DNA of 64,000 bases from assembly GCA_030263805.2 (NCBI GenBank), contig CP136010.1, forward strand, positions 3,053,001 through 3,117,000, written 5' to 3'. The notes below the pieces were generated by a model, which was given only the letters and a program-made list of their open reading frames with translations, searched no databases and was not told the origin of the DNA. Source of the DNA: Pseudomonas sp. FeN3W (GTDB lineage Bacteria > Pseudomonadota > Gammaproteobacteria > Pseudomonadales > Pseudomonadaceae). Both the position numbers and the translations under genes were made by a program. Below are positions 27,893 to 35,574 of this stretch, one piece after another. Positions within the stretch are counted from its first letter, which is position 1; each line of letters begins with the position of its first letter.

Positions 27893-28291
27893 TTAGAGCG
27901 AATCCAGCGGCAGATGCGTGCGCGCAGCCAGGGCGCTGGATTCCAGATGCCCTGCGGGTGCGGCCAGGCGCAGCGGTTTGCCGGCGTCGCTGGCCAGCCG
28001 CTGGGTTTCTTCCAGCAGGCGGCGGCCGACGCCGCGTTTGCGGGTGACTTTGCGCACGCACAGGTGCGACAGGCGCCAGGCTTCGTCGCCGCGCTGCAGC
28101 AGGGCGGCGCCGAGCAGACGGTCATTGAAGCGACCGGCGATCAGACTGCCATCGGCCAGCGCCGCCGCGATCAGCGCGTCGGCGCTGGCATAGGGCGTCA
28201 GCAGCCATTCGGGTGCATCGGCGTAGATTTTCGCCAGATCGGTTAAATCCTGCGGGCTGGGCTGGGTGACGGATTCGACGTAGACGGGCAT
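27893..28291 (-). CDS. PanZ/PanM-like GNAT acetyltransferase
   Basis: A 132-residue GNAT-fold protein. The acetyl-CoA binding part reads LCVRKVTRKRGVGRRLLEETQ, and the preceding IAGRFNDRLLGAALLQRGDEAWRLS together with DLAKIYAD near the N-terminus resembles E. coli PanZ (recalled: RFNERLLAAV... VREVTRRRGVG). PanZ senses acetyl-CoA and controls aspartate decarboxylase PanD. The C-terminal part after the GNAT core is short and does not clearly resemble PanZ. The start at 28291 gives the family-like MPVYVESVTQPS. It is monocistronic or follows the nitrate operon by 89 bp. Confidence 0.75.
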   Translation of the reverse strand: MPVYVESVTQPSPQDLTDLAKIYADAPEWLLTPYASADALIAAALADGSLIAGRFNDRLLGAALLQRGDEAWRLSHLCVRKVTRKRGVGRRLLEETQRLASDAGKPLRLAAPAGHLESSALAARTHLPLDSL

Positions 28292-28380
28292 GGCGACCTT
28301 GCGACGGCTGAGCAGAAATGCCGGCAAGGATACGCCGAACCGCCGCCAGCGCACGAGACGCCGGCGGTGGGCGCACCCGG

Positions 28381-29163
28381 TCAATGCAGGCGATGGCGTT
28401 CGTGCAGGAAGCTCAGCACCGCGCGGCGATAGTGGTTGTACTCGGGGTCGTCGGCGAGGGCGATGCGGTCGCGCGGGCGCGGCAGCTTCACTTCGAGAAT
28501 CTCGCCGATGGTCGCCGAGGGGCCGTTGGTCATCATCACGATGCGGTCGGAGAGCAGAACGGCTTCGTCGACGTCGTGGGTGATCATCATCATGGTGTTG
28601 CCCAGGTCCTTCTGGATCTTCATCACCTCGTCCTGCAGGTGCGCGCGGGTCAGCGCATCCAGCGCGCCGAACGGTTCGTCGAGCAGCAGCACCTTGGGTT
28701 TCATCGCCAGCGCGCGGGCGATGCCGACGCGCTGTTTCATGCCGCCGGAGATTTCCTGCGGATACTTGTTCAGCGCGTGGCCCATGTTTACCAGCGCCAG
28801 GTTGTGCTCAATCCAGTCGCGCCGTTCGCGCTTGCCCATGCTGCGCTTGAACAGCTTGTTCACCGCCACTTCGACGTTCTCGTAGACGGTCAGCCAGGGC
28901 AGCAGCGAGTGGTTCTGGAACACCATGCTGCGGTCCGGGCCGGGGCCGCGGACTTCCTTGCCGTCGAGGATCACGCCGCCGAGGCTGGGGTCGAGCAGCC
29001 CGGCGACGATGTTCAGCACCGTCGACTTGCCGCAGCCGGAGTGGCCGATGATGGAGATGAACTCGCCCTTGGCGATGTTCAGGTTGATGTCCTTGAGCAC
29101 CTGCGAGGCGAAGTTGCCGCGCACGAAACTCTTGTCCAGGTGTTCGATGGAGAGATAGCTCAT
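28381..29163 (-). CDS. nrtD: Nitrate ABC transporter ATP-binding protein
   Basis: A 260-residue ATPase of the nitrate/sulfonate/taurine family. Walker A is GHSGCGKS (40-47), the Q-loop FQNHSLLPWLTV, signature ISGGMKQR, Walker B VLLLDEPFGALD, and the switch His is in MITHDVDEA. It lacks the C-terminal NrtA-like domain found in cyanobacterial NrtC. It lies 11 bp after the permease gene and is the last gene of the nitrate uptake operon. The N-terminus and loops match NasD/NrtD-type ATPases. No nitrate reductase genes follow; they must be elsewhere. Confidence 0.92.
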   Translation of the reverse strand: MSYLSIEHLDKSFVRGNFASQVLKDINLNIAKGEFISIIGHSGCGKSTVLNIVAGLLDPSLGGVILDGKEVRGPGPDRSMVFQNHSLLPWLTVYENVEVAVNKLFKRSMGKRERRDWIEHNLALVNMGHALNKYPQEISGGMKQRVGIARALAMKPKVLLLDEPFGALDALTRAHLQDEVMKIQKDLGNTMMMITHDVDEAVLLSDRIVMMTNGPSATIGEILEVKLPRPRDRIALADDPEYNHYRRAVLSFLHERHRLH

Positions 29164-29174
29164 GGCGTTGCTCC

Positions 29175-30044
29175 TCAATTGGCCGGAATGCCGCGGGTGA
29201 TGCGCTGGCCGACGAAGGCCACCAGGCGATCGAGCACGAAGCCGACCACGCCGATGTAAACGAGCGCGAGGATGATGTCGCTGATGCGCGAGGCGTTCCA
29301 CGCATCCCAGATGAAGAAGCCGATGCCGACGCCACCGATGAGCATCTCCGCGGCGATGATCGCCAGCCACGACAGGCCGACGCCGATGCGCAGGCCGGTG
29401 AAGATGTAGGGCGCGGCGGCCGGCAGCATGATGGTCTTGAAGTACTCGAAGCCGTTGAGCTGCAGCACCTGGGCGACGTTGCGGTAGTCCTGCGGGATGT
29501 TGCGGATGCCCACCGCGGTATTGATGATGATCGGCCAGATCGCGGTGATGAAGATGACGAACAGCGCCGAAGGATGGCTGTCCTGGAAGCCCGCCAGCGA
29601 CAGCGGCAGCCAGGCCAGCGGCGGCACGGTGCGCAGCACCTGGAAGATCGGATCGAGGCCGCGCATGGCCCAGTCCGACTGGCCGATCAGCACGCCGAGG
29701 CCGACCCCGGCGACCACCGCCAGCAGGTAGCCGACCGCCACCCGTTCGAGGCTGGCCAGCAGTTGCCAGGCCAGGCCCACGTCATTGCCGCCGTTGTCGT
29801 AGAACGGATCGACGATCAGCTCCCAGGTTTCCGCAATCACCTGCGACGGCGGCGGCAGCGCGGCATTGGCGCCGGAGCAGAGCATCTCCCAGATCACGCC
29901 GAGCAGCAGCAGGATTACCAGCGGTGGTACCAGCTGCTGCAGTGCGTAGCGGCCGCTGCGCCGAGCCAGCGTGGCGAGCCGTGATGGGCGGACGATGGAC
30001 ACCGGCTCGGCGCTGGCGGGCTGCAGTTTGACGTTGGCATTCAT
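29175..30044 (-). CDS. nrtB: Nitrate ABC transporter permease
   Basis: A 289-residue inner-membrane permease with a long polar N-terminus (about 35 residues) and about six hydrophobic helices. The loop PQDYRNVAQVLQLNGFEYFKTIMLPAAAPYIFTGLRIGVGLSW contains the EAA-like ATPase contact. The segment RTVPPLAWLPLSLAGF is typical of NrtB/SsuC relatives. It lies 28 bp after the binding-protein gene and 11 bp before the ATPase, so the three genes form one uptake unit. The pairing with an NrtA-type receptor points to nitrate rather than sulfonate. Confidence 0.92.
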   Translation of the reverse strand: MNANVKLQPASAEPVSIVRPSRLATLARRSGRYALQQLVPPLVILLLLGVIWEMLCSGANAALPPPSQVIAETWELIVDPFYDNGGNDVGLAWQLLASLERVAVGYLLAVVAGVGLGVLIGQSDWAMRGLDPIFQVLRTVPPLAWLPLSLAGFQDSHPSALFVIFITAIWPIIINTAVGIRNIPQDYRNVAQVLQLNGFEYFKTIMLPAAAPYIFTGLRIGVGLSWLAIIAAEMLIGGVGIGFFIWDAWNASRISDIILALVYIGVVGFVLDRLVAFVGQRITRGIPAN

Positions 30045-30072
30045 GGGCTTTTCCTCGCGGGGCTGGCGGTGT

Positions 30073-31404
30073 TCAGGCCATGGCCTTGATGGTTAGGCTG
30101 TCCAGGTAGGCTTGCGGGTTCTCGGGATCGAAGATCTTGCCGTCGAAGAACTTCTCCACGCCGCGGGAGGTGGAGGTCGGGATAAGCTCGGCGGGCAGGT
30201 TCAGCTCGCCGGCGGCGGCGCGCCAGATGTCTTCGCGGTTGACCTTGGCGATCAGCGCCTGGCTGTCGAAGTCGGCCGGCAGGTAACCCCAGCGCTTGTT
30301 CTCGGTCAGGAACCAGAGGTCGTGGCTCTGGAACGGGTAGGAGGCGTGGTCGTCCCAGTAGCGCATCTGCTCGGGATGGTTCTCGATGACCTTGCCGGTG
30401 CCATAGGCGAAGTTGCCCTTCATGCGGTCGACGATGTCCTTGTAGGGCGCGCCGATCCACTTGCGCTGCGAGCAGATCTTCGCCACTTCTTCCTTGTTCT
30501 CGGCCTTCTCGCAGAACTGCTGGGCTTCCATGATCGCCATGGTCAGCGCCTTGGCCGCATTGGGGTTGGCGGCCACGTAGTCGCTGCGCAGGGCGAAGGC
30601 CTTCTCCGGGTGGTTGTGCCACAGCTCGCCGGTGGTGTTGGCGGTGTAGCCGATCTTCTGGTTGATCAGCTGCGCGTTCCACGGCTCGCAGACGCAGAAA
30701 GTGTCCATGCTGCCGACCTTCATGTTGGCGACCATCTGTGCCGGCGGCACGACGATGGTGTTGATGTCGGCGTTCGGGTCGATGCCGCCGGCCGCCAGCC
30801 AGTAGCGCATCCACAGGTCATGGGTGCCGCCGGGGAAGGTCATCGCCGCACTGACCTTCTTGCCGCTGGCCTTCTTCGCCTCCAGCGCGGCCTTGAATGG
30901 CGTGCTGTCGAGGCCGATCTTCAGGTCGCGATATTCCTCGCCGACCGAGATGCACTGGCCGGACAGATTCAGCCGCGCGAGGATCGACATGGGCACCGGC
31001 TGGTTGTTCGGTGTGACGGTGCCGGCGCTGATCAGGTACGGCATCGGCGTGAGAATGTGCGCGCCGTCGATGCCGTTCTTCGCCGAGCCGAGCACCAGGT
31101 TGTCGCGGGTGGTGCCCCAGGACGACTGCTTGAGCACCTCGACCTCGGTCATCCCGTACTTGGCGAAGAAGCCCTTCTCCGCGGCGACGAACAGCGGTGC
31201 GGCGTCGGTCAGGGCGATGAAGCCGAGCTTGGCTTTTGGGGTTTCCACGTCGCCGCCGGCCGCCCAGGCCGCCGAGCGCATGCTCAGGGACATGCCGCCG
31301 AACAGGGCGACGCCGCTGGCGGCGATGATCGAATGCTTGAGAAAGCTGCGGCGCGAGGCCAGCGTCACGCTGCTGGGCTGGTCGTTGTTCGGCTTGTCGG
31401 TCAT
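30073..31404 (-). CDS. nrtA: Nitrate-binding protein NrtA, Tat-exported
   Basis: A 443-residue receptor with a twin-arginine signal (ASRRSFLKHSIIAASGVALFGG), so it is folded before export. The mature part has the CmpA/NrtA pattern: KLGFIALTDAAPLFVAAEKGFF, then GAHILTPMPYLISAG, FPGGTHDLWMRYWLAAGG and FCVCEPWNAQLI. These residues form the oxyanion pocket in known structures. The start at 31404 follows AAGGAAAATCCGACC; a longer frame reaching 31584 would run through the leader and its terminator and is rejected. Expression is probably controlled by sigma54 and by antitermination in the 114-nt leader. Confidence 0.95.
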   Translation of the reverse strand: MTDKPNNDQPSSVTLASRRSFLKHSIIAASGVALFGGMSLSMRSAAWAAGGDVETPKAKLGFIALTDAAPLFVAAEKGFFAKYGMTEVEVLKQSSWGTTRDNLVLGSAKNGIDGAHILTPMPYLISAGTVTPNNQPVPMSILARLNLSGQCISVGEEYRDLKIGLDSTPFKAALEAKKASGKKVSAAMTFPGGTHDLWMRYWLAAGGIDPNADINTIVVPPAQMVANMKVGSMDTFCVCEPWNAQLINQKIGYTANTTGELWHNHPEKAFALRSDYVAANPNAAKALTMAIMEAQQFCEKAENKEEVAKICSQRKWIGAPYKDIVDRMKGNFAYGTGKVIENHPEQMRYWDDHASYPFQSHDLWFLTENKRWGYLPADFDSQALIAKVNREDIWRAAAGELNLPAELIPTSTSRGVEKFFDGKIFDPENPQAYLDSLTIKAMA

Positions 31405-31425
31405 GGTCGGATTTTCCTTTGGGCG

Positions 31426-31477
31426 AAAAAAAACGGCGCCACACCGCCCGGCTGGAGCCGGATAGCGTGGACACCGT
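31426..31477 (-). terminator. Leader terminator upstream of nrtA
   Basis: On the minus strand an imperfect stem (outer arms ACGG..CCAC and GTGG..CCGT, inner CCGGC-TCCA-GCCGG) is followed by eight T residues (31426-31433). It lies 22 bp before the nrtA start, inside the transcribed leader, and so acts as an attenuator rather than an operon end. Its 5' arm overlaps the hexaloop hairpin at 31469-31482. Confidence 0.85.
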
Positions 31478-31482
31478 TGTCC
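31469..31482 (-). promoter_or_regulatory. ANTAR-type RNA hexaloop hairpin (antiterminator element)
   Basis: The leader RNA reads GGAC-AACGGU-GUCC, a 4-bp stem closing a six-base loop with A at position 1 and G at position 4, the conserved pattern of RNA sites bound by ANTAR proteins. Its 3' half shares bases with the terminator stem, so the two structures exclude each other. A second upstream hairpin (31501-31515, GCCG / CGGC) could be the partner stem, but its loop is not a canonical hexaloop. Confidence 0.65.
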
Positions 31483-31528
31483 TGATGAGGAGTTGTGAAA
31501 GCCGAAAGATCCGGCCTTGTCTGAGCTT

Positions 31529-31544
31529 TGCGAAAGCTGTGCCA
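31529..31544 (-). promoter_or_regulatory. Sigma54 (-24/-12) promoter of the nitrate operon
   Basis: The minus strand reads TGGCAC-AGCTT-TCGCA: a perfect -24 box TGGCAC and a -12 box TCGC with one mismatch from TTGC, with the required GG-N10-GC spacing. Transcription should start near 31518, giving a leader of about 114 nt that contains the hexaloop hairpin and terminator. Sigma54 control fits nitrogen-regulated nitrate uptake. Confidence 0.75.
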
Positions 31545-31645
31545 GAACTGTTCGGGCGGCACCGAGCGGATACCGCCGCGGCATCGAATCGCCCGATGGC
31601 TTCCATCAAATCAAGCACTTGCGACGACGCCGCAGAAAGGCTGCG

Positions 31646-31656
31646 ACCAGCTTGGT
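31646..31656 (-). promoter_or_regulatory. Possible NtrC enhancer half-sites
   Basis: The palindrome ACCA-N3-TGGT matches the core of the NtrC site GCACCA-N3-TGGTGC with outer mismatches. It lies about 110 bp upstream of the sigma54 promoter, a usual enhancer distance. Confidence 0.35.
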
Positions 31657-31762
31657 GATTGGCTCGCTCAAGATGAGTTGTGCGTGGCGATTCTGCGGGG
31701 CTGGTGGCGCATGCACATTCGCGGGGCAGGCATGCTGGTCCGATGGCGTGGCGTGCCTGTTT

Positions 31763-33076
31763 TCAGTGCCGGAAACGTTGGCCCAGGGTGCGCGCCGGGG
31801 CGCGCTCGGCCGCCGGCTGAGCCAGTGACAGCAGGCGCTGGGCAACCTCCTCCAGGCGCAGGCCCTGATTCATTGCCGCCTGGCGCAGCCAGCTGTAGGC
31901 CTCGCCTTCGGAGAAGCCCTGCTGGCGCATGAGCTGCTGCTTGGCCCGCTCCACCTGCTTGCGCTCGTCCAGCGCCTGACGCGCCTCGCGCAACTCTTCA
32001 TTGAGGCCCTGCAGGCGGACGCTCTGGGTCAGCAGCAGCTCCAGGGTCGAGCGCGCCACCATCGCGGTCATGCCGTCCGGCGGCGGCGCGTCGAGATCGC
32101 TGGCCTGCACGCTGAACAGCTTGGCCTGCTCGGCGGCGGCGTGCATGTCGGCGATGCCGTCGAGCAGCTTGCGATGGCTCTGCAGGCCCTTGCGGATGCG
32201 CTCGATGCTGTACCGGCACTGTTGCAACAGGTCCTGCTCCAGGCGTGTCTCGACCTGCTTCATCGCATCGATGCGCTGCGTGTGCAACTCGAACCAGAGC
32301 TCGCACAGCTGCGGCTCGACCGCCGCGCCGGGGCTGGTGCGGCGTGCGATATCACGCAGGCGGCAGGCGTTGCTGTTCGTCTCACTGGCGCACAGCGCTT
32401 GCCATAGCGCCTGCGCTGCTGGGCTGGCGAAGCGGTCAAAGGTTGTGAAGCAGCGCTCCTGACCTTCGAGCAGGTGTTCCAGGCGCTCCAGCATGTCGCC
32501 GCGGAAATAGCCGCTGGCGAAGCCGACCACTCCGAGCGCGCGCTCCTGGCCGGCCAACTCCTTGCCCTGCATGAAATTGAACAGTGCCACCAGGCAGCGC
32601 GTGATGTCCGGATCGGCGGCGGTGTCGGCCGCTTCGAACACCACTGCGAGAAGCCCGCCGATCAGCCGCACCAGTGTCGCCGTGGCGTCCTGCATGCCGA
32701 TGGCGTGCTCGCGGATGCGCCGGCGTAGTGCGGGCAGCTCGTCGAGGCTGTGCAGCGCATAGGCGATGCGGGTGAACAGGCGGGTCTTGTCGGCGCTGCT
32801 GACGGCATCCAGGTCGATTCGATCCAGATCCAGACGGACGTCGCGCTCCAGCGCCTCGGCTTCCAGGCTGAGCACGTCGAGCTGCTGGCGCTGATGCGCG
32901 GCGTTACCGCTAAGGTAGATGTTCGAGTAGCCGCGCTCCTTCTGCAGCGCGTGCACCAGCTGGCTGATGCGGGTGACCAGTTCGCAGGTACGCGCCAGAT
33001 CCTCCAGGCCGAGCAATTCGCTGCGCCGGGACGCCAGCATGAAGCGCAGGGTCGCAGGCATTTTCCGTCCGTGCAT
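31763..33076 (-). CDS. nasR: NIT-ANTAR nitrate-responsive antiterminator (NasR type)
   Basis: A 437-residue regulator with an N-terminal nitrate/nitrite-sensing NIT domain and a C-terminal ANTAR RNA-binding domain. The NIT signature is ISQLVHALQKERGYSNIYLSG near the start. ANTAR spans about residues 358-418: LDERKQVERAKQQLMRQQG, then SEGEAYSWLRQAAM and LEEVAQRLL. In Klebsiella NasR binds leader RNA of the nitrate assimilation operon when nitrate is present and prevents termination. The adjacent nrtA leader here has a matching hexaloop and terminator. The start at 33076 is chosen for GGAGG eight bases upstream; the longer frame to 33115 has none. Confidence 0.9.
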   Translation of the reverse strand: MHGRKMPATLRFMLASRRSELLGLEDLARTCELVTRISQLVHALQKERGYSNIYLSGNAAHQRQQLDVLSLEAEALERDVRLDLDRIDLDAVSSADKTRLFTRIAYALHSLDELPALRRRIREHAIGMQDATATLVRLIGGLLAVVFEAADTAADPDITRCLVALFNFMQGKELAGQERALGVVGFASGYFRGDMLERLEHLLEGQERCFTTFDRFASPAAQALWQALCASETNSNACRLRDIARRTSPGAAVEPQLCELWFELHTQRIDAMKQVETRLEQDLLQQCRYSIERIRKGLQSHRKLLDGIADMHAAAEQAKLFSVQASDLDAPPPDGMTAMVARSTLELLLTQSVRLQGLNEELREARQALDERKQVERAKQQLMRQQGFSEGEAYSWLRQAAMNQGLRLEEVAQRLLSLAQPAAERAPARTLGQRFRH

Positions 33077-33164
33077 GGGCGGCACCTCCGCGGGTTGACG
33101 CGCAGGTTCCTGCAAGATGCAGTCCAGTAAACCCGGCGCATATCCGTGCTGCGGCGTTTGCGCC

Positions 33165-33170
33165 TATAAT
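33165..33170 (+). promoter_or_regulatory. Probable -10 of the his operon promoter
   Basis: A perfect TATAAT lies 36 bp upstream of the hisB start, in the divergent region with nasR. No good -35 was found at 16-18 bp spacing. Confidence 0.45.
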
Positions 33171-33205
33171 GTGCCCCTTTTCGCCCACGATCAGCGGAGC
33201 TGTTG

Positions 33206-33799
33206 ATGTCCGAACGTACGGCTTACGTAGAGCGCAACACCCTGGAAACCCAGGTCAAGGTCACCATCAATCTGGATGGCACCGGCAAGGCGCGCTTCGC
33301 CATCGGCGTGCCCTTCCTGGAGCACATGCTCGACCAGATCGCCCGGCACGGGCTGATCGACCTGGATATCGAGTGCAACGGCGACCTGCACATCGACGAC
33401 CACCACACCGTCGAGGACGTCGGTATCACCCTCGGCCAGGCCTTCGCCAAGGCCATCGGCGACAAGAAGGGCATGACCCGCTACGGGCATTCCTACGTGC
33501 CGCTGGATGAAGCGCTGTCACGCGTGGTGATCGACTTCTCCGGGCGTCCGGGGCTGACCATGAACGTGCCCTACACCCGCGCGGTGGTCGGCAAGTTCGA
33601 CGTCGACCTGTTCCAGGAATTTTTCCAGGGCTTCGTCAACCATGCTCTGGTCACCCTGCACATCGACAACCTGCGCGGCATCAACACCCACCACCAGATC
33701 GAGACGGTGTTCAAGGCCTTCGGCCGCGCACTGCGCATGGCTGTCGAACTCGATCCGCGCATGGCCGGGCAGATGCCGTCCACCAAAGGGTGCCTGTGA
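33206..33799 (+). CDS. hisB: Imidazoleglycerol-phosphate dehydratase HisB
   Basis: A 197-residue monofunctional dehydratase (sixth step of histidine synthesis). The two metal-binding motifs are DDHHTVEDVGITLGQA (about 69-84) and the second HHQIETVFKAFGRAL near the C-terminus; EHMLDQIARHG is also conserved. It lacks the phosphatase domain of the enterobacterial bifunctional HisB. The ATG at 33206 has GGAG six bases upstream; a TTG just before it is ignored. It overlaps hisH (TGATG) and leads the his cluster. Confidence 0.97.
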   Translation: MSERTAYVERNTLETQVKVTINLDGTGKARFAIGVPFLEHMLDQIARHGLIDLDIECNGDLHIDDHHTVEDVGITLGQAFAKAIGDKKGMTRYGHSYVPLDEALSRVVIDFSGRPGLTMNVPYTRAVVGKFDVDLFQEFFQGFVNHALVTLHIDNLRGINTHHQIETVFKAFGRALRMAVELDPRMAGQMPSTKGCL

Positions 33800-34437
33800 T
33801 GCAGACTGTCGCCGTCATCGACTACGGCATGGGCAACCTGCACTCGGTGGCCAAGGCCCTCGAGCACGTCGGCGCCGGCAGGGTGCTGGTGACCAGCGAC
33901 GCGCAGGTCATTCGTGAGGCCGACCGCGTGGTGTTTCCCGGTGTCGGCGCGATCCGCGACTGCATGGCCGAGATTCGCCGGCTGGGCTTCGATGAACTGG
34001 TTCGCGAAGTCAGCCAGGATCGCCCGTTCCTCGGCATCTGCGTCGGCATGCAGGCGCTGCTGGAGCGCAGCGAGGAGAACGACGGCGTCGACTGCATCGG
34101 TCTGTTTCCCGGTCAGGTGCGCTTCTTCGGCAAGGACCTGCACGAGGACGGCGAGCACCTGAAGGTGCCGCACATGGGCTGGAACGAGGTCAAGCAGGTG
34201 GTCGACCACCCGCTCTGGCACGCGATTCCGGACAATGGGCGCTTCTATTTCGTGCACAGCTACTACATCGAGGCCGGCAACCCGCGTCAGGTGGTCGGTC
34301 GCGGCCATTACGGCAAGGACTTCGCCGCCGCGCTGGCCGATGGCTCGCGCTTCGCCGTGCAGTTCCACCCGGAAAAGAGCCATACCCACGGCCTGCAGCT
34401 GCTGCAGAACTTCGCCGCCTGGGATGGCCGCTGGTAA
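33799..34437 (+). CDS. hisH: Imidazole glycerol phosphate synthase glutaminase subunit HisH
   Basis: A 212-residue class I glutamine amidotransferase that supplies ammonia to HisF. The catalytic Cys lies in FLGICVGMQALLE, and the His and Glu in FAVQFHPEKSHTHG; the oxyanion strand is VFPGVGA. The ATG overlaps the hisB stop. GTG codons a few bases upstream are less likely starts. The partner gene hisF lies 1.1 kb downstream, after a DUF2164 gene and hisA. Confidence 0.97.
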   Translation: MQTVAVIDYGMGNLHSVAKALEHVGAGRVLVTSDAQVIREADRVVFPGVGAIRDCMAEIRRLGFDELVREVSQDRPFLGICVGMQALLERSEENDGVDCIGLFPGQVRFFGKDLHEDGEHLKVPHMGWNEVKQVVDHPLWHAIPDNGRFYFVHSYYIEAGNPRQVVGRGHYGKDFAAALADGSRFAVQFHPEKSHTHGLQLLQNFAAWDGRW

Positions 34438-34698
34438 ATGAGCCGGGCCAAGCTCAAGCCGCCGGTCCTGACGCTGGATGCCGCTCAGGAGCAGGCGGCG
34501 CAACAGGTCATCAAGCGCTTTCTGCAAGAGCGGTTCGAACTCGAACTGGGCTCGTTCGAGGCGCAGGAAGTGCTCGATCTGTTCGCCCGGGAAATCGCGC
34601 CGCTGTATTACAACAAGGCGATCTTCGACGTGCAGAGCCACCTGAAGGAGCGGTTCGAGAGCATCGAAAGCGACTTGTGGGCACTCGAGAAGAGCTGA
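34438..34698 (+). CDS. DUF2164 family protein
   Basis: An 86-residue acidic protein beginning immediately after the hisH stop (TAAATG). It matches the DUF2164 pattern as I know it (QQVIKRFLQERFELELGSFEAQEVLDLFAREIAPLYYNKAI). It is mostly helical with no membrane segment. No biochemical role is known to me. Its presence between hisH and hisA is a recurrent feature of Pseudomonas his clusters as I recall, so it is probably co-transcribed with them. Confidence 0.85.
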   Translation: MSRAKLKPPVLTLDAAQEQAAQQVIKRFLQERFELELGSFEAQEVLDLFAREIAPLYYNKAIFDVQSHLKERFESIESDLWALEKS

Positions 34699-34734
34699 CC
34701 CTTAACCGACACTTGATTTGAACAGGTTCAAGCC

Positions 34735-35478
34735 ATGCTGATTATCCCCGCTATCGATCTCAAGGACGGCGCCTGCGTACGTCTGCGCCAGGGCCTGATG
34801 GACGACGCCACGGTGTTCTCCGATGACCCGGTGGCCATGGCTGCCAAGTGGGTCCAGGCCGGCTGCCGCCGCCTGCATCTGGTCGACCTCAACGGGGCCT
34901 TCGAAGGCCAGCCGGTCAACGGCGAAGTGGTCACCGCCATTGCCAAGCGTTACCCGGACCTGCCGATCCAGATCGGCGGCGGCATCCGTACCCTGGAAAC
35001 CATCGAGCACTACGTGCGCGCCGGTGTCAGCTACGTGATCATCGGCACCAAGGCGGTGAAAGAGCCGCAGTTCGTTACCGAGGCCTGCCGCGCCTTCCCG
35101 GGCAAGGTGATCGTCGGTCTGGACGCCAAGGACGGCTTCGTCGCCACCGATGGCTGGGCGGAAGTCTCCAGCGTGCAGGCCGTCGATCTGGCCCGCCGTT
35201 TCGACGCCGATGGCGTCTCGGCGATCGTCTACACCGACATCGCCAAGGACGGCATGATGCAGGGCTGCAACGTCGAGGCCACCGTGGCCCTGGCCAACGC
35301 CAGCCGTATCCCGGTGATCGCGTCCGGTGGCATCCACAACATCGGCGATATCCAGAAGCTGCTCGACACCAACACTCCGGGCATCATCGGAGCCATTACC
35401 GGCCGCGCCATCTATGAAGGCACGCTGGATGTGGCCGAGGCGCAGGCGCTCTGCGACCTCAAGCTGAAAGACGAGTAA
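34735..35478 (+). CDS. hisA: Phosphoribosylformimino-AICAR-phosphate isomerase HisA
   Basis: A 247-residue TIM-barrel isomerase of histidine synthesis. The first catalytic Asp lies in IPAIDLKDGACVRLRQG (Asp8) and the second in IVYTDIAKDGMMQG; phosphate-binding loops are QIGGGIRT and IASGGIHN. It starts 36 bp after the DUF2164 gene. Two REP-like hairpins separate it from hisF. Confidence 0.97.
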   Translation: MLIIPAIDLKDGACVRLRQGLMDDATVFSDDPVAMAAKWVQAGCRRLHLVDLNGAFEGQPVNGEVVTAIAKRYPDLPIQIGGGIRTLETIEHYVRAGVSYVIIGTKAVKEPQFVTEACRAFPGKVIVGLDAKDGFVATDGWAEVSSVQAVDLARRFDADGVSAIVYTDIAKDGMMQGCNVEATVALANASRIPVIASGGIHNIGDIQKLLDTNTPGIIGAITGRAIYEGTLDVAEAQALCDLKLKDE

Positions 35479-35485
35479 GCCGTAA

Positions 35486-35556
35486 GGCGGACCACGCTCC
35501 GCGTGCCGCCATGCATTCGGTGACCCGGCGGATAGCGCCATGCGGCGCTGTCCGCC
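35486..35556. repeat. Pair of REP-like hairpins between hisA and hisF
   Basis: Two GC-rich imperfect palindromes lie at 35486-35510 (GGCGGACCACGC...GCGTGCCGCC) and 35527-35556 (GGCGGATAGCGCC...GGCGCTGTCCGCC, one mismatch in 13 pairs). They are flanked by GTAAGGCGG and CGCCCTACG, as in Pseudomonas REP/BIME elements. Confidence 0.8.
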
Positions 35557-35574
35557 CTACGAGAGAGATCGACC

